Source: JAGVSV01 sp050952845
GTDB lineage: Bacteria > Bacillota > Clostridia > Christensenellales > Aristaeellaceae
Length of the DNA: 64,000 nucleotides
Direction: 5' to 3'
Assembly: GCA_050952845.1 (NCBI GenBank)
Contig: JBMNLP010000001.1
Location: 3,364,103 to 3,428,102 of the forward strand
Numbering within the stretch: the first letter of the stretch is position 1; each line of letters starts with the position of its first letter. The translations under genes were made by a program, and so were the position numbers. The notes beneath the pieces were generated by a model that had not been told where the DNA came from, made no database searches, and saw nothing but the letters and a program-made list of their open reading frames with translations. Positions 42,066-51,555 of this stretch are shown piece after piece.

Positions 42066-43079
42066 ATGAAAGCAGTTGTGTTGGGGGCGGGCGTTATCAG
42101 CGGCGGGCATTGCGCCGGTCTAAAGGATTTTGGCTGTGAAATGGTCGCCATTGTCGATCCTGTGCAGGTCAACCGCGAGCGTGTGCAGGCTGAATATGGC
42201 TTTGAACACGCCCTGGAAACCTATCAGGAAGCCCTGGCGCTCAAACCCGATGTGGTTGTGCTGTGCACCCCGAACGCCTTCCACGCCGACGCCGCGGTGG
42301 ATTTTCTCCATGCAGGCGCGCATGTCATCTGCGAAAAGCCCATGGCGCGCAACGTAGCTGAGTGCGACCGCATGATGCAGGCAGCGCGCGAAAGCGGCAA
42401 GCGGCTGTTTGTATCCCACTCCCAGCAGTTTTCGCCCGTGCACCGCCACATGATCGATTCTGTCAAACAAGGCGCTATCGGCAAGCCGTTTCTGGCTAAA
42501 GCCGAGTTTATCGGCGACGAGTACAAGCGCATGAGCGACCCGGCCAACTGGAAAGGCACCTGGGACATCTCCGGCGGCGGCGTGCTCATCGACAACGGCG
42601 TGCACATGATCAACCTGTTGGTTGCCATGTTCGGCAGGGCACAGGAAGTCACCGCTATGGCCGAGCGCCTAGTGGTAGCGGCGGACAACAAGGCCGAGGA
42701 CACCGCCATCGCCATCATCCTGTTCAAATGCGGCGTGATGGCGCAGGTGACCGTGACCTTCGCTGCCCGGAAGTGCACCTGGCCTTCTTGGTATTGCGGC
42801 GCGGCGCACAGGGTGGAGGTGTTCGGCACCGAGGGGGCGGTGTCCACCGCCAACAACATCCCGGCTTTTGAAATGCTTGCCGGGGACAAGCCCCTCGTCA
42901 GCCTCAACAGCGAGGAGGTGCCGCCGGCGGATATGAACCACTATTTCCTGCGCTGTATCGAAACCGGCCAGGAAAGCATCATCACCACCGAGGACGCGCA
43001 GCATACTGTCGCCATCGTCGAAGCTGCCTACCGGTCGGCAGCCGAAGGCCGCAAGGTTTCGCTGGCTGAGATCGGATAA
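42066..43079 (+). CDS. Gfo/Idh/MocA-family sugar oxidoreductase
   Basis: A 337-residue NAD(P)-dependent dehydrogenase. The Rossmann fold opens with KAVVLGAGVISGGHCAGLKD; the family block VVVLCTPNAFHADAAVDFL and CEKPMARNVAECDRMM contains the conserved EKP Lys. The substrate domain has DISGGGVLIDNGVHMINLLV with the usual catalytic Asp/His pair (DNGVHMI). It likely oxidises a cyclitol or sugar acid, with the isomerase upstream acting on the product or substrate. It is part of a five-gene operon with two permeases and a binding protein. Substrate not readable from sequence. Confidence 0.92.
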   Translation: MKAVVLGAGVISGGHCAGLKDFGCEMVAIVDPVQVNRERVQAEYGFEHALETYQEALALKPDVVVLCTPNAFHADAAVDFLHAGAHVICEKPMARNVAECDRMMQAARESGKRLFVSHSQQFSPVHRHMIDSVKQGAIGKPFLAKAEFIGDEYKRMSDPANWKGTWDISGGGVLIDNGVHMINLLVAMFGRAQEVTAMAERLVVAADNKAEDTAIAIILFKCGVMAQVTVTFAARKCTWPSWYCGAAHRVEVFGTEGAVSTANNIPAFEMLAGDKPLVSLNSEEVPPADMNHYFLRCIETGQESIITTEDAQHTVAIVEAAYRSAAEGRKVSLAEIG

Positions 43080-43098
43080 ACAGAGAAAGGAGAACCCT

Positions 43099-44058
43099 AT
43101 GTCCGAAAAATCATCCGCGATCGGGGTCATCAACCCGGGACTGGGCGCCAAAAAGCCCTGGTTCAAGAAGTACATCCGCGATTACTGGCAGATATATATC
43201 CTGATTTTACCTGCTGTGGTGTTCTTCATCATCTTCCATTACGGCCCCATGTACGGCGTGCAGATCGCCTTCCGGAACTATCGCCCGCGGGCTGGCATCT
43301 GGAACAGCGAATGGGTGGGCTTGAAGCATTTCAAGCGCTTCCTCAACGACCCCTGGTTTTTCATCCTGCTGAGGAACACGGTGCTGCTGTCCTTCTACTC
43401 GCTGATCGCCGGTTTCCCCATTCCCCTGATTCTGGCGTTCATGATCAACGAGGTGCGCAACAAAAAATTCCAGAAAACAGTGCAGATGATCACCTACGCG
43501 CCGCACTTTCTCTCCGGCGTGGTCGTGGCCGGTATGATCAGCCTGTTCTTCCGGCTGGATACCGGCATTGTCAACATCCTTATCGAGCGCTTTGGCGGCC
43601 AGCAGCAGGACTGGCTGAGCAGCCAGTCAGCTTTCAAGCACCTGTATGTCTGGTCCGGCGTCTGGCAGGGCGCCGGCTGGGGCACCATCATCTACCTGGC
43701 TTCCCTGGCCAGTGTCGACCAGGAGGTGATCGAAGCTTCCATCATCGATGGCGCTACCAAAATGCAGCGCATCCGCTACATTGACTTCCCCACCATCAAA
43801 CCCACCATCGTTATCAACCTGCTGCTGTCGTTGGGCGGCATCTTAGGCAGCAACTCGGAGAAGATCATCCTGCTGCAGCGGGACATCACCAAGATGGTCA
43901 GCGAAACGTTCGGAAGCTATATGTATAATCAGGGCATTCTGCAGGGCAACTTCGACTACACCACCGCTGCCGGCATGTTTCAGAGCATTGTCAACCTGCT
44001 GCTGCTGTCCACCTTCAACTTCATCGCCCGCAAGGTGGGCGAGACGGCGCTGTGGTGA
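43099..44058 (+). CDS. ABC transporter permease, LplB-like
   Basis: A 319-residue membrane permease. Signature FFIIFHYGPMYGVQIAFRNY in the first segment, EAA loop EASIIDGATKMQRIRYIDFP, C-terminal NFIARKVGETALW. Closely parallels the LplB-like protein at 5731-6684, so the two importers are paralogous modules. AAAGGAG precedes the ATG. It is followed after 13 nt by the LplC-like partner, and together they serve the binding protein at 45033. No ATPase gene in the operon. Confidence 0.93.
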   Translation: MSEKSSAIGVINPGLGAKKPWFKKYIRDYWQIYILILPAVVFFIIFHYGPMYGVQIAFRNYRPRAGIWNSEWVGLKHFKRFLNDPWFFILLRNTVLLSFYSLIAGFPIPLILAFMINEVRNKKFQKTVQMITYAPHFLSGVVVAGMISLFFRLDTGIVNILIERFGGQQQDWLSSQSAFKHLYVWSGVWQGAGWGTIIYLASLASVDQEVIEASIIDGATKMQRIRYIDFPTIKPTIVINLLLSLGGILGSNSEKIILLQRDITKMVSETFGSYMYNQGILQGNFDYTTAAGMFQSIVNLLLLSTFNFIARKVGETALW

Positions 44059-44071
44059 GGAGGATACTGCC

Positions 44072-44977
44072 ATGAGAAGAACCAAGCGCGATGTCGTCTT
44101 TGACACAGTTAACGTGATCCTGCTGATCCTGATCACCTTCCTGATGATCTACCCGTTGTACTTTACCGTACTGGCATCGGTGTCCAACTTCTTTGCGGTG
44201 CAAAATGGCGACGTGCTGCTGTGGCCGGTTGGCTTCACGCTGGAGGCCTACCAGAACGTGTTCAGGGACAGCACCATATGGCGCGGCTATGTCAACTCCA
44301 TCATCTATACCGTGCTGGGCACCATTTACAATGTTTCGATGACAGTGTGCTGCGCCTACGGGCTGTCCCGGCCCGGCCTTAAGGGTAAAGGCATTCTGAA
44401 TTTCTTTTTCGTGTTCACGATGTACTTTGGCGGCGGGCTGATCCCTTCCTATCTGCTCATCAAGGACTTAGGCATGATCAACACCCTGTGGGTCATGATC
44501 ATCCCCAACGGCATGGGCGTGTTCAACATGATCATCACGCGCACATTTTACCGTTCCAACTTTTCCAACGAAATATACGAAGCGGCAAAAATTGACGGCG
44601 CTACGGAGTTCCGCATCTTCTTCAGTTTGGCGCTGCCCCTGTCCGGGGCTATCATCGCCGTCATGGCGCTGTACAACGGCGTGGGGGTGTGGAACAGCTG
44701 GTTTGGCGGCTTGCTCTACATCACCAGCCCTGACAAATTCCCCCTGGCGCTGGTGTTGCGCACCATCCTGACCAAGTTCCAGGATTTGAACGTCCATGTC
44801 ACCTCCACGGCGCATGTCACCGCCGAGGACAGCTACAACAGGATGCTGAACAAAGCCATGCAGGAGTCCATGCGCTATGCCCTGATCTTCATATCCTCGG
44901 CGCCGGTGTTGATGGCATATCCCTTCGTGCAGAGGCACTTTGTCAAGGGCGTCATGATCGGCTCGCTTAAAGGATAA
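44072..44977 (+). CDS. ABC transporter permease, LplC-like
   Basis: A 301-residue membrane permease. It has six predicted segments (VNVILLILITFLMIYPLYF at the start), EAA loop EAAKIDGATEFRIFFSLALP, and the C-terminal QRHFVKGVMIGSLKG shared with the protein at 4811. ATG 44072 is the start because GAGGAGG lies 8-9 nt upstream; the frame is open further upstream, but that part overlaps the previous gene out of frame. It forms the heterodimeric sugar channel with the preceding permease. Confidence 0.93.
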   Translation: MRRTKRDVVFDTVNVILLILITFLMIYPLYFTVLASVSNFFAVQNGDVLLWPVGFTLEAYQNVFRDSTIWRGYVNSIIYTVLGTIYNVSMTVCCAYGLSRPGLKGKGILNFFFVFTMYFGGGLIPSYLLIKDLGMINTLWVMIIPNGMGVFNMIITRTFYRSNFSNEIYEAAKIDGATEFRIFFSLALPLSGAIIAVMALYNGVGVWNSWFGGLLYITSPDKFPLALVLRTILTKFQDLNVHVTSTAHVTAEDSYNRMLNKAMQESMRYALIFISSAPVLMAYPFVQRHFVKGVMIGSLKG

Positions 44978-45032
44978 ACAACAACTTATGGTATCAAGCG
45001 CTTTATGCGCTGAAATAAAAGGAGGTACACAT

Positions 45033-46751
45033 ATGAAACGGTTTCTCATGCTGCTGCTGGTCGTGCTGCTGGCGCTGGGCACAACGCTGAGCGCACTGGC
45101 CGCTGCCGAACCTTCCCCCAACGCCGGATTGGTCAACACCGATCCGAACAGCATCAAAGTGGCCAACGAGCTGGTTGAGTTCAGCGTGCTGGCCCGCGGC
45201 AAGCCGCCTGTGAACGAGCGGGGCACCTACTGGTGGGTGGACTTTGTTGAGAAGGAAATGAACATCAAGCTCAACATCGAATTCATCGACGCCGGCGTAT
45301 TCCGCGAAAAACTCACCATCCTCGCGCAGACCGACAGCCTGCCTGATATGATCATGGCCAGCGCCACCATCTGGTCGGCGGATGTCATGACCTGGGGCAT
45401 GGAAGATCAGCTCTTCCTGGCGATCGACAAGTACAGGGAGTATGCGCCCAGGTACTTCGCCGAAATCGAAAAGCAGCCTGAACTGGTTGCCGCCACCACC
45501 ACCCCGGACGGACATACCTATGGTTTCAGCAACATCCGTGTCGTCAACGAAGGCCAGTCCATGGGCATCTTCACCATCACCAACACCGAGTGGCTCGACC
45601 GCCTCGGCATGGAAATGCCCACCACGCTGGATGAGTTCTACAACATGCTGGTGGCATTCCGCGATGAGGACGCCAACGGCGACGGCGACCCCACCAACGA
45701 AATTCCCTGGCAGGGCGCCAACTCCGGTGGCTACCCCGAGCGCATCTTTGTCAACTGGGCCTTTGGCATCAACGGCTATCGTTGGGACGCGGTGGACTCC
45801 TACACCTATGAAGGCTATTTCAGCCCCTATCATCCGCGCTATAAGGAATCCATCGCCTTCATGAAGAAGTGCTGGGACGAGGGCCTGTTCCAGAGCACCT
45901 TCTTCTCCGGCACCGGCGAAGAAAACTTTGCCTACGGCCAGGCCAACACCGACTACACCTACTACGGCTTCTCTGTGGACCTTGACCGTACCCAGATGAC
46001 AGGAAATAAGGACCTGTGGAGCTCCTATTCCGCGCAGATTCCAGTCATCGCCGACGACAGCGTCGTACGCAGCACCTGGAAGGGCCTGCCCATCGACCTG
46101 TTCACCTGGACCATTAACGCCAGCACCAAGTACCCCGAGGTTGCGGTGGCGTTCCTGGATTCCTTCTACGACCCCTACCTGTCCATCCTGTATACCTACG
46201 GGCCGGAGTTTGGCTCCGAGTATGACTACTATGGCACCGGCTGGGAGTACGACCCGGAAACGCAGAGCATGACCTACCCCAACAACACCTATGCGAACAA
46301 GGGCGACTACAACTACGTGCAGGAGCAGAACACCATCATGGACGGCGCGACCTTCGGCCTGGAAGGCAGTACTGCTGCCAAGTACTACTTTGATGATTGG
46401 AAGTATGGCCTGGGCTGGAGCGAGGAAGAAGCCCGCTGGCAGAAGACACTGGCCGAGAACAACTATCCCTACGAGATGCCCCAGTATCTCAGCACAGTGT
46501 TCTACACAGACGAGGAGAAGGAAATTTACGACACCTACCGCGCCCCGCTGCAGAACTACATGATGGCTCAGGAAGCCCTGTTCATCTCCGGCGAGCGTGA
46601 CTGGGACGAGTTCGACGACTACATGAAGGAGCTGGACGATATGGGCGGCCAGGTGTTCAACGAGCTGCTCAAGACCAAGCTGGCTGCACACTTAGAGATG
46701 CTGGGCATCAAATCCCCGGCGCAGCTGGAAGCCGAAGGCAAGGCAGAATAA
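45033..46751 (+). CDS. Secreted sugar-binding protein of the second Lpl-type importer
   Basis: A 572-residue extracellular solute-binding protein with signal peptide MKRFLMLLLVVLLALGTTLS (cleavage near ALAAA) and no lipobox Cys. Family segments include FVEKEMNIKLNIEFID, RDEDANGDGDPTNEIPWQGA, YEGYFSPYHPRYKESIAFMK and a C-terminal region rich in Tyr, Asp and Glu. AAAGGAGG lies 8 nt before the ATG. It is the last gene of the operon isomerase, dehydrogenase, two permeases, binding protein, and a strong hairpin follows. The many aromatic residues suit carbohydrate stacking. Substrate unknown, possibly an oligosaccharide released by the GH172 or GH29 enzymes downstream. Confidence 0.92.
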   Translation: MKRFLMLLLVVLLALGTTLSALAAAEPSPNAGLVNTDPNSIKVANELVEFSVLARGKPPVNERGTYWWVDFVEKEMNIKLNIEFIDAGVFREKLTILAQTDSLPDMIMASATIWSADVMTWGMEDQLFLAIDKYREYAPRYFAEIEKQPELVAATTTPDGHTYGFSNIRVVNEGQSMGIFTITNTEWLDRLGMEMPTTLDEFYNMLVAFRDEDANGDGDPTNEIPWQGANSGGYPERIFVNWAFGINGYRWDAVDSYTYEGYFSPYHPRYKESIAFMKKCWDEGLFQSTFFSGTGEENFAYGQANTDYTYYGFSVDLDRTQMTGNKDLWSSYSAQIPVIADDSVVRSTWKGLPIDLFTWTINASTKYPEVAVAFLDSFYDPYLSILYTYGPEFGSEYDYYGTGWEYDPETQSMTYPNNTYANKGDYNYVQEQNTIMDGATFGLEGSTAAKYYFDDWKYGLGWSEEEARWQKTLAENNYPYEMPQYLSTVFYTDEEKEIYDTYRAPLQNYMMAQEALFISGERDWDEFDDYMKELDDMGGQVFNELLKTKLAAHLEMLGIKSPAQLEAEGKAE

Positions 46752-46787
46752 TCCCTACCGACCAACAACGAAACCGACAAGCCCAAT

Positions 46788-46818
46788 CAGGCGGCAGGGG
46801 TATTGCCCCTGCCGCCTG
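46788..46818 (+). terminator. Strong stem-loop after the binding protein
   Basis: A 13-bp perfect stem (CAGGCGGCAGGGG / CCCCTGCCGCCTG) with a TATTG loop, 37 nt after the stop. It has no T tract, so it may be a processing or partial termination point. Confidence 0.65.
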
Positions 46819-46896
46819 TCGGCATCATGCTACTTAGCAGGTGTGATGTGACCCGACAAATCTGAGCTATTTGAACAGTACGAAAGGAAAGCAGCG

Positions 46897-47967
46897 ATGA
46901 ACAACCAGTTTTCCCTGGGCTCCAACCTGTCCAACCTGTTTGTATTGAATGGCATGAAATCCCGCGCCATCTGTGCCGAGAATCCTACCGGCGAACCGGG
47001 AAAAGGCTGCATGGCAGTGCCGGATGAAAAGAGCGCTGCGCGGGAGCTGGGCGTAGGCTGGAAAGTGCGCCCCTGCGTAACCGTCAAGGGCGGCGAGACC
47101 ATTGTCCTTGCTGATTATACCGGCGAGTCCGGCATGATCCAGCACATCTGGATGACCCCAACCGGCCGCTACCGCGACCTGATTTTGCGATTTTACTGGG
47201 ACGGCAGCAATGTGCCGGCCATCGAATGCCCCATCGGTGACTTTTTTGCCAACGGCTGGCAGGCTTACAGCCAAATTTCCTCCCTGGCAGTTTGCCTCAA
47301 CCCCGGCTCCGGCCTCAACTGCTATTGGCAGATGCCTTTCCAGAAGGCATTCCGCATCACCGCTGAAAACCGTGCGCCGGACGACATGGTGCTGTTCTAT
47401 CAAATTGACTATGCGCTGTGCGCAGTGCCGGAAAACATCGGGTATTTCCGGGCTTGCTTCCGCCGTTCCAACCCGGTAAAGGACGGCCTGCACGTCATCT
47501 TAGATGGGGTGCAAGGCACAGGGCGGTATGTGGGCACCTACTTAGCCTGGCAGGTGAACAATGCCGGCTGGTGGGGCGAAGGCGAGGTCAAGTTCTACCT
47601 GGATGGCGACCGCGACTATCCCACCATTGCCACCACCGGCACCGAGGACTATTTTGGCGGCAGCTACAATTTTGACAGCGACCGTGCTTACCGGCCTTTC
47701 ACCACGCCCTACACCGGCTTGCAGGTCATCAAGCCGGACGGACTGTATGCCAGCCAGATGCGCTTTGGGCTGTACCGCTGGCACATCACGGACCCCATCT
47801 GCTTTAACCAGGATATTCGCGTCGATGTGCAGGATTTGGGCTGGCGCTCTGAAGTGCGCTACCTGAAGCAAAAGTCTGATATTTCATCCGTTGCTTTCTG
47901 GTATGAAGCCAGTCCCATCGGCGTGCTGAAGCCGCTGCCTGACAGGAACGTGCTGGAAATCATTTGA
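46897..47967 (+). CDS. Glycoside hydrolase family 172 (DUF2961)
   Basis: A 356-residue cytoplasmic protein of the DUF2961/GH172 family, whose characterised members cleave fructofuranosides and arabinofuranosides. Signature elements: IQHIWMTPTGRYRDLILRFY, IECPIGDFFANGW, WQMPFQKAFRITAEN, and TGTEDYFGGSYNF with Glu250, a probable catalytic residue. The double jelly-roll length is normal. AAAGGAAAG precedes the ATG. It follows the importer operon and is 16 nt before the PLP lyase gene, so it probably processes a furanoside brought in by that importer. The precise linkage is unknown. Confidence 0.88.
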   Translation: MNNQFSLGSNLSNLFVLNGMKSRAICAENPTGEPGKGCMAVPDEKSAARELGVGWKVRPCVTVKGGETIVLADYTGESGMIQHIWMTPTGRYRDLILRFYWDGSNVPAIECPIGDFFANGWQAYSQISSLAVCLNPGSGLNCYWQMPFQKAFRITAENRAPDDMVLFYQIDYALCAVPENIGYFRACFRRSNPVKDGLHVILDGVQGTGRYVGTYLAWQVNNAGWWGEGEVKFYLDGDRDYPTIATTGTEDYFGGSYNFDSDRAYRPFTTPYTGLQVIKPDGLYASQMRFGLYRWHITDPICFNQDIRVDVQDLGWRSEVRYLKQKSDISSVAFWYEASPIGVLKPLPDRNVLEII

Positions 47968-47983
47968 GCAGAGAGGTTACACC

Positions 47984-49162
47984 ATGGCACTGCTGAGGGA
48001 CAAGGACAGGATATACCGCACGCCGGAGGATATCTGCACCCGCCTGGGCGAGGACTATGAGGAGTATTACGGCGCAGTCAACCCGCCCATCTACCAGACC
48101 ACGCTGTTTGCCGGCCATGCAGCCAGCGCACACGGCTATGTCTATACCCGTGTTGCCAACCCCACCACCGAGGTGGCTGAGCGGAAGATCGCTGCGCTGG
48201 AAGGTGCGGATGGCGCGCTGTGCTTTGGCGCCGGGATGGGGGCCATCACCGCCGCCATTCTGCACTTTGCCCGCAGCAGCGGCCACATTGTGATGGTTGC
48301 CACCGCTTACCCCGACGCCAAGCGCTTTTGCTGTCAATACCTGAAGCAGAAGTTCAACGTTGACGTTACCTTTGTCACCGGCGATGACACGGACGCCCTG
48401 CGTGCTGCTATCCGCCCTGAAACCACCCTGATCTACTTAGAAAGCCCCTCCACCACTGTATTCAAAATGCAGGACTTGGAGGCCGTTGCTGCCATCGCCA
48501 AAAGCCGGGGCTTCGGCACGGCCATCGATAACACGTACGCCACGCCCCTATACCAGAACCCGCTCAAGTGGGGTATTGACATCGTGGTGCACACAGTGTC
48601 CAAATACCTGTGCGGCCACAGCAACGTGGTGGGTGGGGTGCTGTGCGCGCGCAGGGAAATCATCGAAGCCATTCAGCATACCGAGCGCTCCATGCTGGGC
48701 AGCATCCTTGGCCCGCAGGAGAGTTACCTCCTGCTCATGGGCTTGCGCACGCTGCCGATCCGGATGAAAAAACACCAGGAAAACGGCCGGCGCATCGCCG
48801 CCTACCTGGAGCAGCATCCAAATGTGGCAAGGGTGTTTCACCCGGGCAGCCATACCTATCCCCAGCAGGCGCTCTTCCAGAAGTATATGAGCGGCTCCAC
48901 CAGCCTTATTTCGTTTATATACGACGGCACGCCGCAGGAAGCCGTGCGTTTTGTCAAAGCGCTGACATGTTTCCACGAGGGCGTCAGCTGGGGCGGCTTT
49001 GAAAGCCTGGTGTCCGGCAAGTCCATCGGCATGGCGCCGGAGCAATGCCGGGTTGAGGATGTACCGGCGAATGTGATCCGGCTGTACATCGGCCTGGAGA
49101 ACCCGCAAACCCTGTTGGACGATCTGGCGCAGGCTTTCGATAAGAGCAAAACGCAGGTGTAA
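47984..49162 (+). CDS. PLP-dependent Cys/Met metabolism lyase
   Basis: A 392-residue fold-type I enzyme of the cystathionine gamma-lyase/methionine gamma-lyase/homocysteine synthase group. PLP attaches to Lys207 in HTVSKYLCGHSNVVGG. Other family blocks: VNPPIYQTTLF, YTRVANPTTEVAERKIAALEG, IYLESPSTTVFKMQDL, VIRLYIGLENP. The active-site YTR and NPT motifs are intact. Sequence alone does not separate gamma-lyase from sulfhydrylase. The preceding GH172 and the following GNAT and fucosidase genes make its place in a sugar cluster unexpected, and it may simply share transcription. Confidence 0.9.
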   Translation: MALLRDKDRIYRTPEDICTRLGEDYEEYYGAVNPPIYQTTLFAGHAASAHGYVYTRVANPTTEVAERKIAALEGADGALCFGAGMGAITAAILHFARSSGHIVMVATAYPDAKRFCCQYLKQKFNVDVTFVTGDDTDALRAAIRPETTLIYLESPSTTVFKMQDLEAVAAIAKSRGFGTAIDNTYATPLYQNPLKWGIDIVVHTVSKYLCGHSNVVGGVLCARREIIEAIQHTERSMLGSILGPQESYLLLMGLRTLPIRMKKHQENGRRIAAYLEQHPNVARVFHPGSHTYPQQALFQKYMSGSTSLISFIYDGTPQEAVRFVKALTCFHEGVSWGGFESLVSGKSIGMAPEQCRVEDVPANVIRLYIGLENPQTLLDDLAQAFDKSKTQV

Positions 49163-49189
49163 CAGGCAGGGCGATATCGAAGAATCCAT

Positions 49190-49215
49190 CGGAGCAAAGC
49201 CTGTGTTTTGCTCCG
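49190..49215 (+). other. Hairpin between the PLP lyase and GNAT genes
   Basis: A perfect 9-bp stem (CGGAGCAAA / TTTGCTCCG) with an 8-nt loop, 27 nt after the lyase stop. No T tract. It may be a weak terminator or mRNA-processing structure. Confidence 0.45.
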
Positions 49216-49237
49216 TATTATTAGGAGGTTCAGCAAT

Positions 49238-49852
49238 ATGGAAGGCACAACCAGCGGTTATGACAGCCAGCTTCTGATGCGGTGGGATGTGCAGCCCGTC
49301 GATGTGCCGGTGGCGCCGCAGGGTTACACCCTGCACCAGCACCGCCGGGGCGGCAGTGCAGCGTTAAGCGAAGCCGCTTTTAAGGCTGGCTGGCTGCGCA
49401 CCGTGTACCAGGACAAGCCCCGCGATGATCAGGCGTTTGAACAGTTTTACACTGATCAGCGGATGCCTGACGACGGCTTTTTTGTTGTGCTCGATTCAAC
49501 CGGTCAGGTGGTGTCCACCACATCGGTGCAGCTGGGTGTGCGAACGCCTGACTCTGCCACGCTGCACATGGTGTATGCTGATGCTGAACATAGAGGCAAA
49601 GGTCTTGGCAAGCTGGTATTCCTGGCTGCCATGCGCTATGTATATGAACGCGGTATTAAAACTGCTTACCTGACCACCGATGACTTTAGGCTGACAGCGA
49701 TACAGATGTATTTAAAGCGTGGCTTTGTTCCGGTTATGTACAAGCCCGGCATGCGCGCGCGCTGGCTTGCGTTGTTTAAACAGTTGGGCATAAACGAAGC
49801 CTATATCATCGATGAGCATGGGGAGCGCGTGCTGTTTGTGATGCCGACGTGA
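49238..49852 (+). CDS. GNAT-family N-acetyltransferase
   Basis: A 204-residue acetyltransferase. The acetyl-CoA site appears as VYADAEHRGKGLGKLVFLAA, with the R-G-K-G-L-G motif A loop, followed by RLTAIQMYLKRGFVPVMYKP typical of motif B. The N-terminal 70 residues carry no recognised domain. AGGAGG lies 8 nt before ATG 49238. Its TGA overlaps the region of the next start (TGATG at 49850-49854), so it is coupled to the fucosidase gene. The acetyl acceptor is unknown; an amino sugar would fit the neighbourhood. Confidence 0.88.
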   Translation: MEGTTSGYDSQLLMRWDVQPVDVPVAPQGYTLHQHRRGGSAALSEAAFKAGWLRTVYQDKPRDDQAFEQFYTDQRMPDDGFFVVLDSTGQVVSTTSVQLGVRTPDSATLHMVYADAEHRGKGLGKLVFLAAMRYVYERGIKTAYLTTDDFRLTAIQMYLKRGFVPVMYKPGMRARWLALFKQLGINEAYIIDEHGERVLFVMPT

Positions 49853-49863
49853 TGGAGAAAAAA

Positions 49864-51555
49864 ATGAGTACAATGAAGCAGTCTGTTCAATGGTTTCGCA
49901 ATGCAAAGTTCGGCATGTTCATTCACTGGGGTATCTACAGCTTGCTGGAAGCCGGTGAGTGGGTCATGTACCAACGCCAGATTCCTGTCAAGGAATACGA
50001 GAAACTGGCGAAGGAGTTCAATCCTGTTGCGTTTCATGCGGACGAGTGGGTCAAGCTGGCGAAGGATGCGGGGATGCGCTACATTGTGATCACAGCCAAG
50101 CACCATGATGGGTTCTCCATGTTCAAAACATCCGTAAGCGATTTTAATATTGTCGATGCGACTCCTTTTAAGCGCGATCCCATGCTGGAGCTTTGCCAGG
50201 CATGCCGGCGTGAAGGCATCAAGCTGGGGTTCTATTATTCACATGTCCGTGAATGGCGGCATCCAATGGCGCAAAGCTATGAAACGCAGGGCAGACCGGA
50301 CAGGATTGGCAACTATGGTAATTTTTGGGATTATCCCGATGAAACGCAGAAAAACCTGCAGCGCTATATCGATGAATTTGATTTGCCGCAGCTGAAGGAA
50401 CTGCTGACGCAATATGGTGATATTCTGACAATTTGGTTTGATACGCCGTCCTTCATACGGCCTGACCAGGCTCAGAAGATACGGGACTATGTGCACTCGC
50501 TGCAGCCCGGATGCATGGTCAACAGCCGGTTAAGCGGTGGCGTTGAAACAGATTACCAGACGATGGGCGACAATGAAGTGCCGGACAGCGGTACAGATAT
50601 GCCGTGGGATACGCCCATGACATCGTCAAACAGCTGGGGCTATAGCGCCCATGATACCTTCAAGCACCACAGTGAGCTGATTTGTCATTTGTGTGAGGTG
50701 GCAAGCAAGGGAGGCAATTTGCTGCTGAATGTTGGCCCGGACAGCCTGGGGAGGATTCCGGAACAGTCGCATACTGAACTCCGTGCAATGGGGGCATGGC
50801 TCAGCATCAATGGCGAAGCCATCTATGGCACGCAAAGCGTGGGACTTACCTATCGGCCTAAATGGGGATGCGTAACAAAACGAAAAAACCATCTGTATTT
50901 GATTGTGTTTGATGAACATGCTGAGCGGATCAGTCTGACCGGGCTAAAAAGCAATGTGCTGTCGTGCGCTGTTTTAGGGCAGGAGAAAATAGCGTTTGTG
51001 CAATCAAGGCAGGATGATGCGCATTTGTTAGCCGTCAACATAGGCTTATGCAAGGATTCATCGGTTCGTGTTGTGGCGGTAGAATGTGAGGAAGAAGTGG
51101 ATGTTGTAACAGACATCATGCCCGGTGAAGACGGATCCATCCAGCTGAACTGTGTGCAAGCTGAGCTTCACAAGGATTATCCCTATTCGCATTTGCATCT
51201 GGACAATGGCGCTACCCGGGGATGGCTCAATGCGCAGGATTGGCTTGAATGGCGGTTTATATCGACCGGAGATCATTTGCGATATACTGTTTCTTTAGAG
51301 ATTACAGCAGGATTTTGGCGCGTCAATGATTGGGGACACGAGCTGTCCATCAAGCTGGATGACCAGCAGATGGATGTTACGGTGATCCCACAGGAGAACG
51401 CGGGAGCTTACCAGAACTTCCATGTTGTCGCGGGCGAAGTCGTTATCCGGCATAAGGGAATGCACACGTTGCGCGTTATACCGAAAAAAATCGTCAAGGA
51501 GAATATGGCAGGGTTGAACCTGGTTCGGGTGCATCTTGTTCCTGCATCAGGCTGA
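49864..51555 (+). CDS. Alpha-L-fucosidase, glycoside hydrolase family 29
   Basis: A 563-residue cytoplasmic GH29 enzyme that releases alpha-linked L-fucose. The TIM barrel is well preserved: WFRNAKFGMFIHWGIYS, RYIVITAKHHDGFSMF, GIKLGFYYSHVREW, and the nucleophile Asp193 in TIWFDTPSF. A C-terminal beta domain follows after about residue 330, with a further ligand-binding-like stretch to the end. GGAG lies 7 nt before ATG 49864; ATG 49852 is an alternative that overlaps the GNAT stop. No signal peptide. It closes the 41-51 kb carbohydrate island, suggesting use of fucosylated glycans or plant fucosides. Confidence 0.93.
   Translation: MSTMKQSVQWFRNAKFGMFIHWGIYSLLEAGEWVMYQRQIPVKEYEKLAKEFNPVAFHADEWVKLAKDAGMRYIVITAKHHDGFSMFKTSVSDFNIVDATPFKRDPMLELCQACRREGIKLGFYYSHVREWRHPMAQSYETQGRPDRIGNYGNFWDYPDETQKNLQRYIDEFDLPQLKELLTQYGDILTIWFDTPSFIRPDQAQKIRDYVHSLQPGCMVNSRLSGGVETDYQTMGDNEVPDSGTDMPWDTPMTSSNSWGYSAHDTFKHHSELICHLCEVASKGGNLLLNVGPDSLGRIPEQSHTELRAMGAWLSINGEAIYGTQSVGLTYRPKWGCVTKRKNHLYLIVFDEHAERISLTGLKSNVLSCAVLGQEKIAFVQSRQDDAHLLAVNIGLCKDSSVRVVAVECEEEVDVVTDIMPGEDGSIQLNCVQAELHKDYPYSHLHLDNGATRGWLNAQDWLEWRFISTGDHLRYTVSLEITAGFWRVNDWGHELSIKLDDQQMDVTVIPQENAGAYQNFHVVAGEVVIRHKGMHTLRVIPKKIVKENMAGLNLVRVHLVPASG

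Noticed and set aside
45003..46691. Long minus-strand open frame of 562 codons opposite the binding protein
   Set aside because: It is a shadow of the real gene in GC-rich DNA: no family features, no ribosome site, and the plus strand has signal peptide and operon context. The same applies to long opposing frames at 33785-35647, 14773-16164, 22293-23624 and 12627-13589.
49190..49215. Another fragment of the MITE-like element (GAGCAAA ... TTTGCTC)
   Set aside because: Only 7 bp match the element ends and the inner bases differ; a plain 9-bp hairpin explains it.
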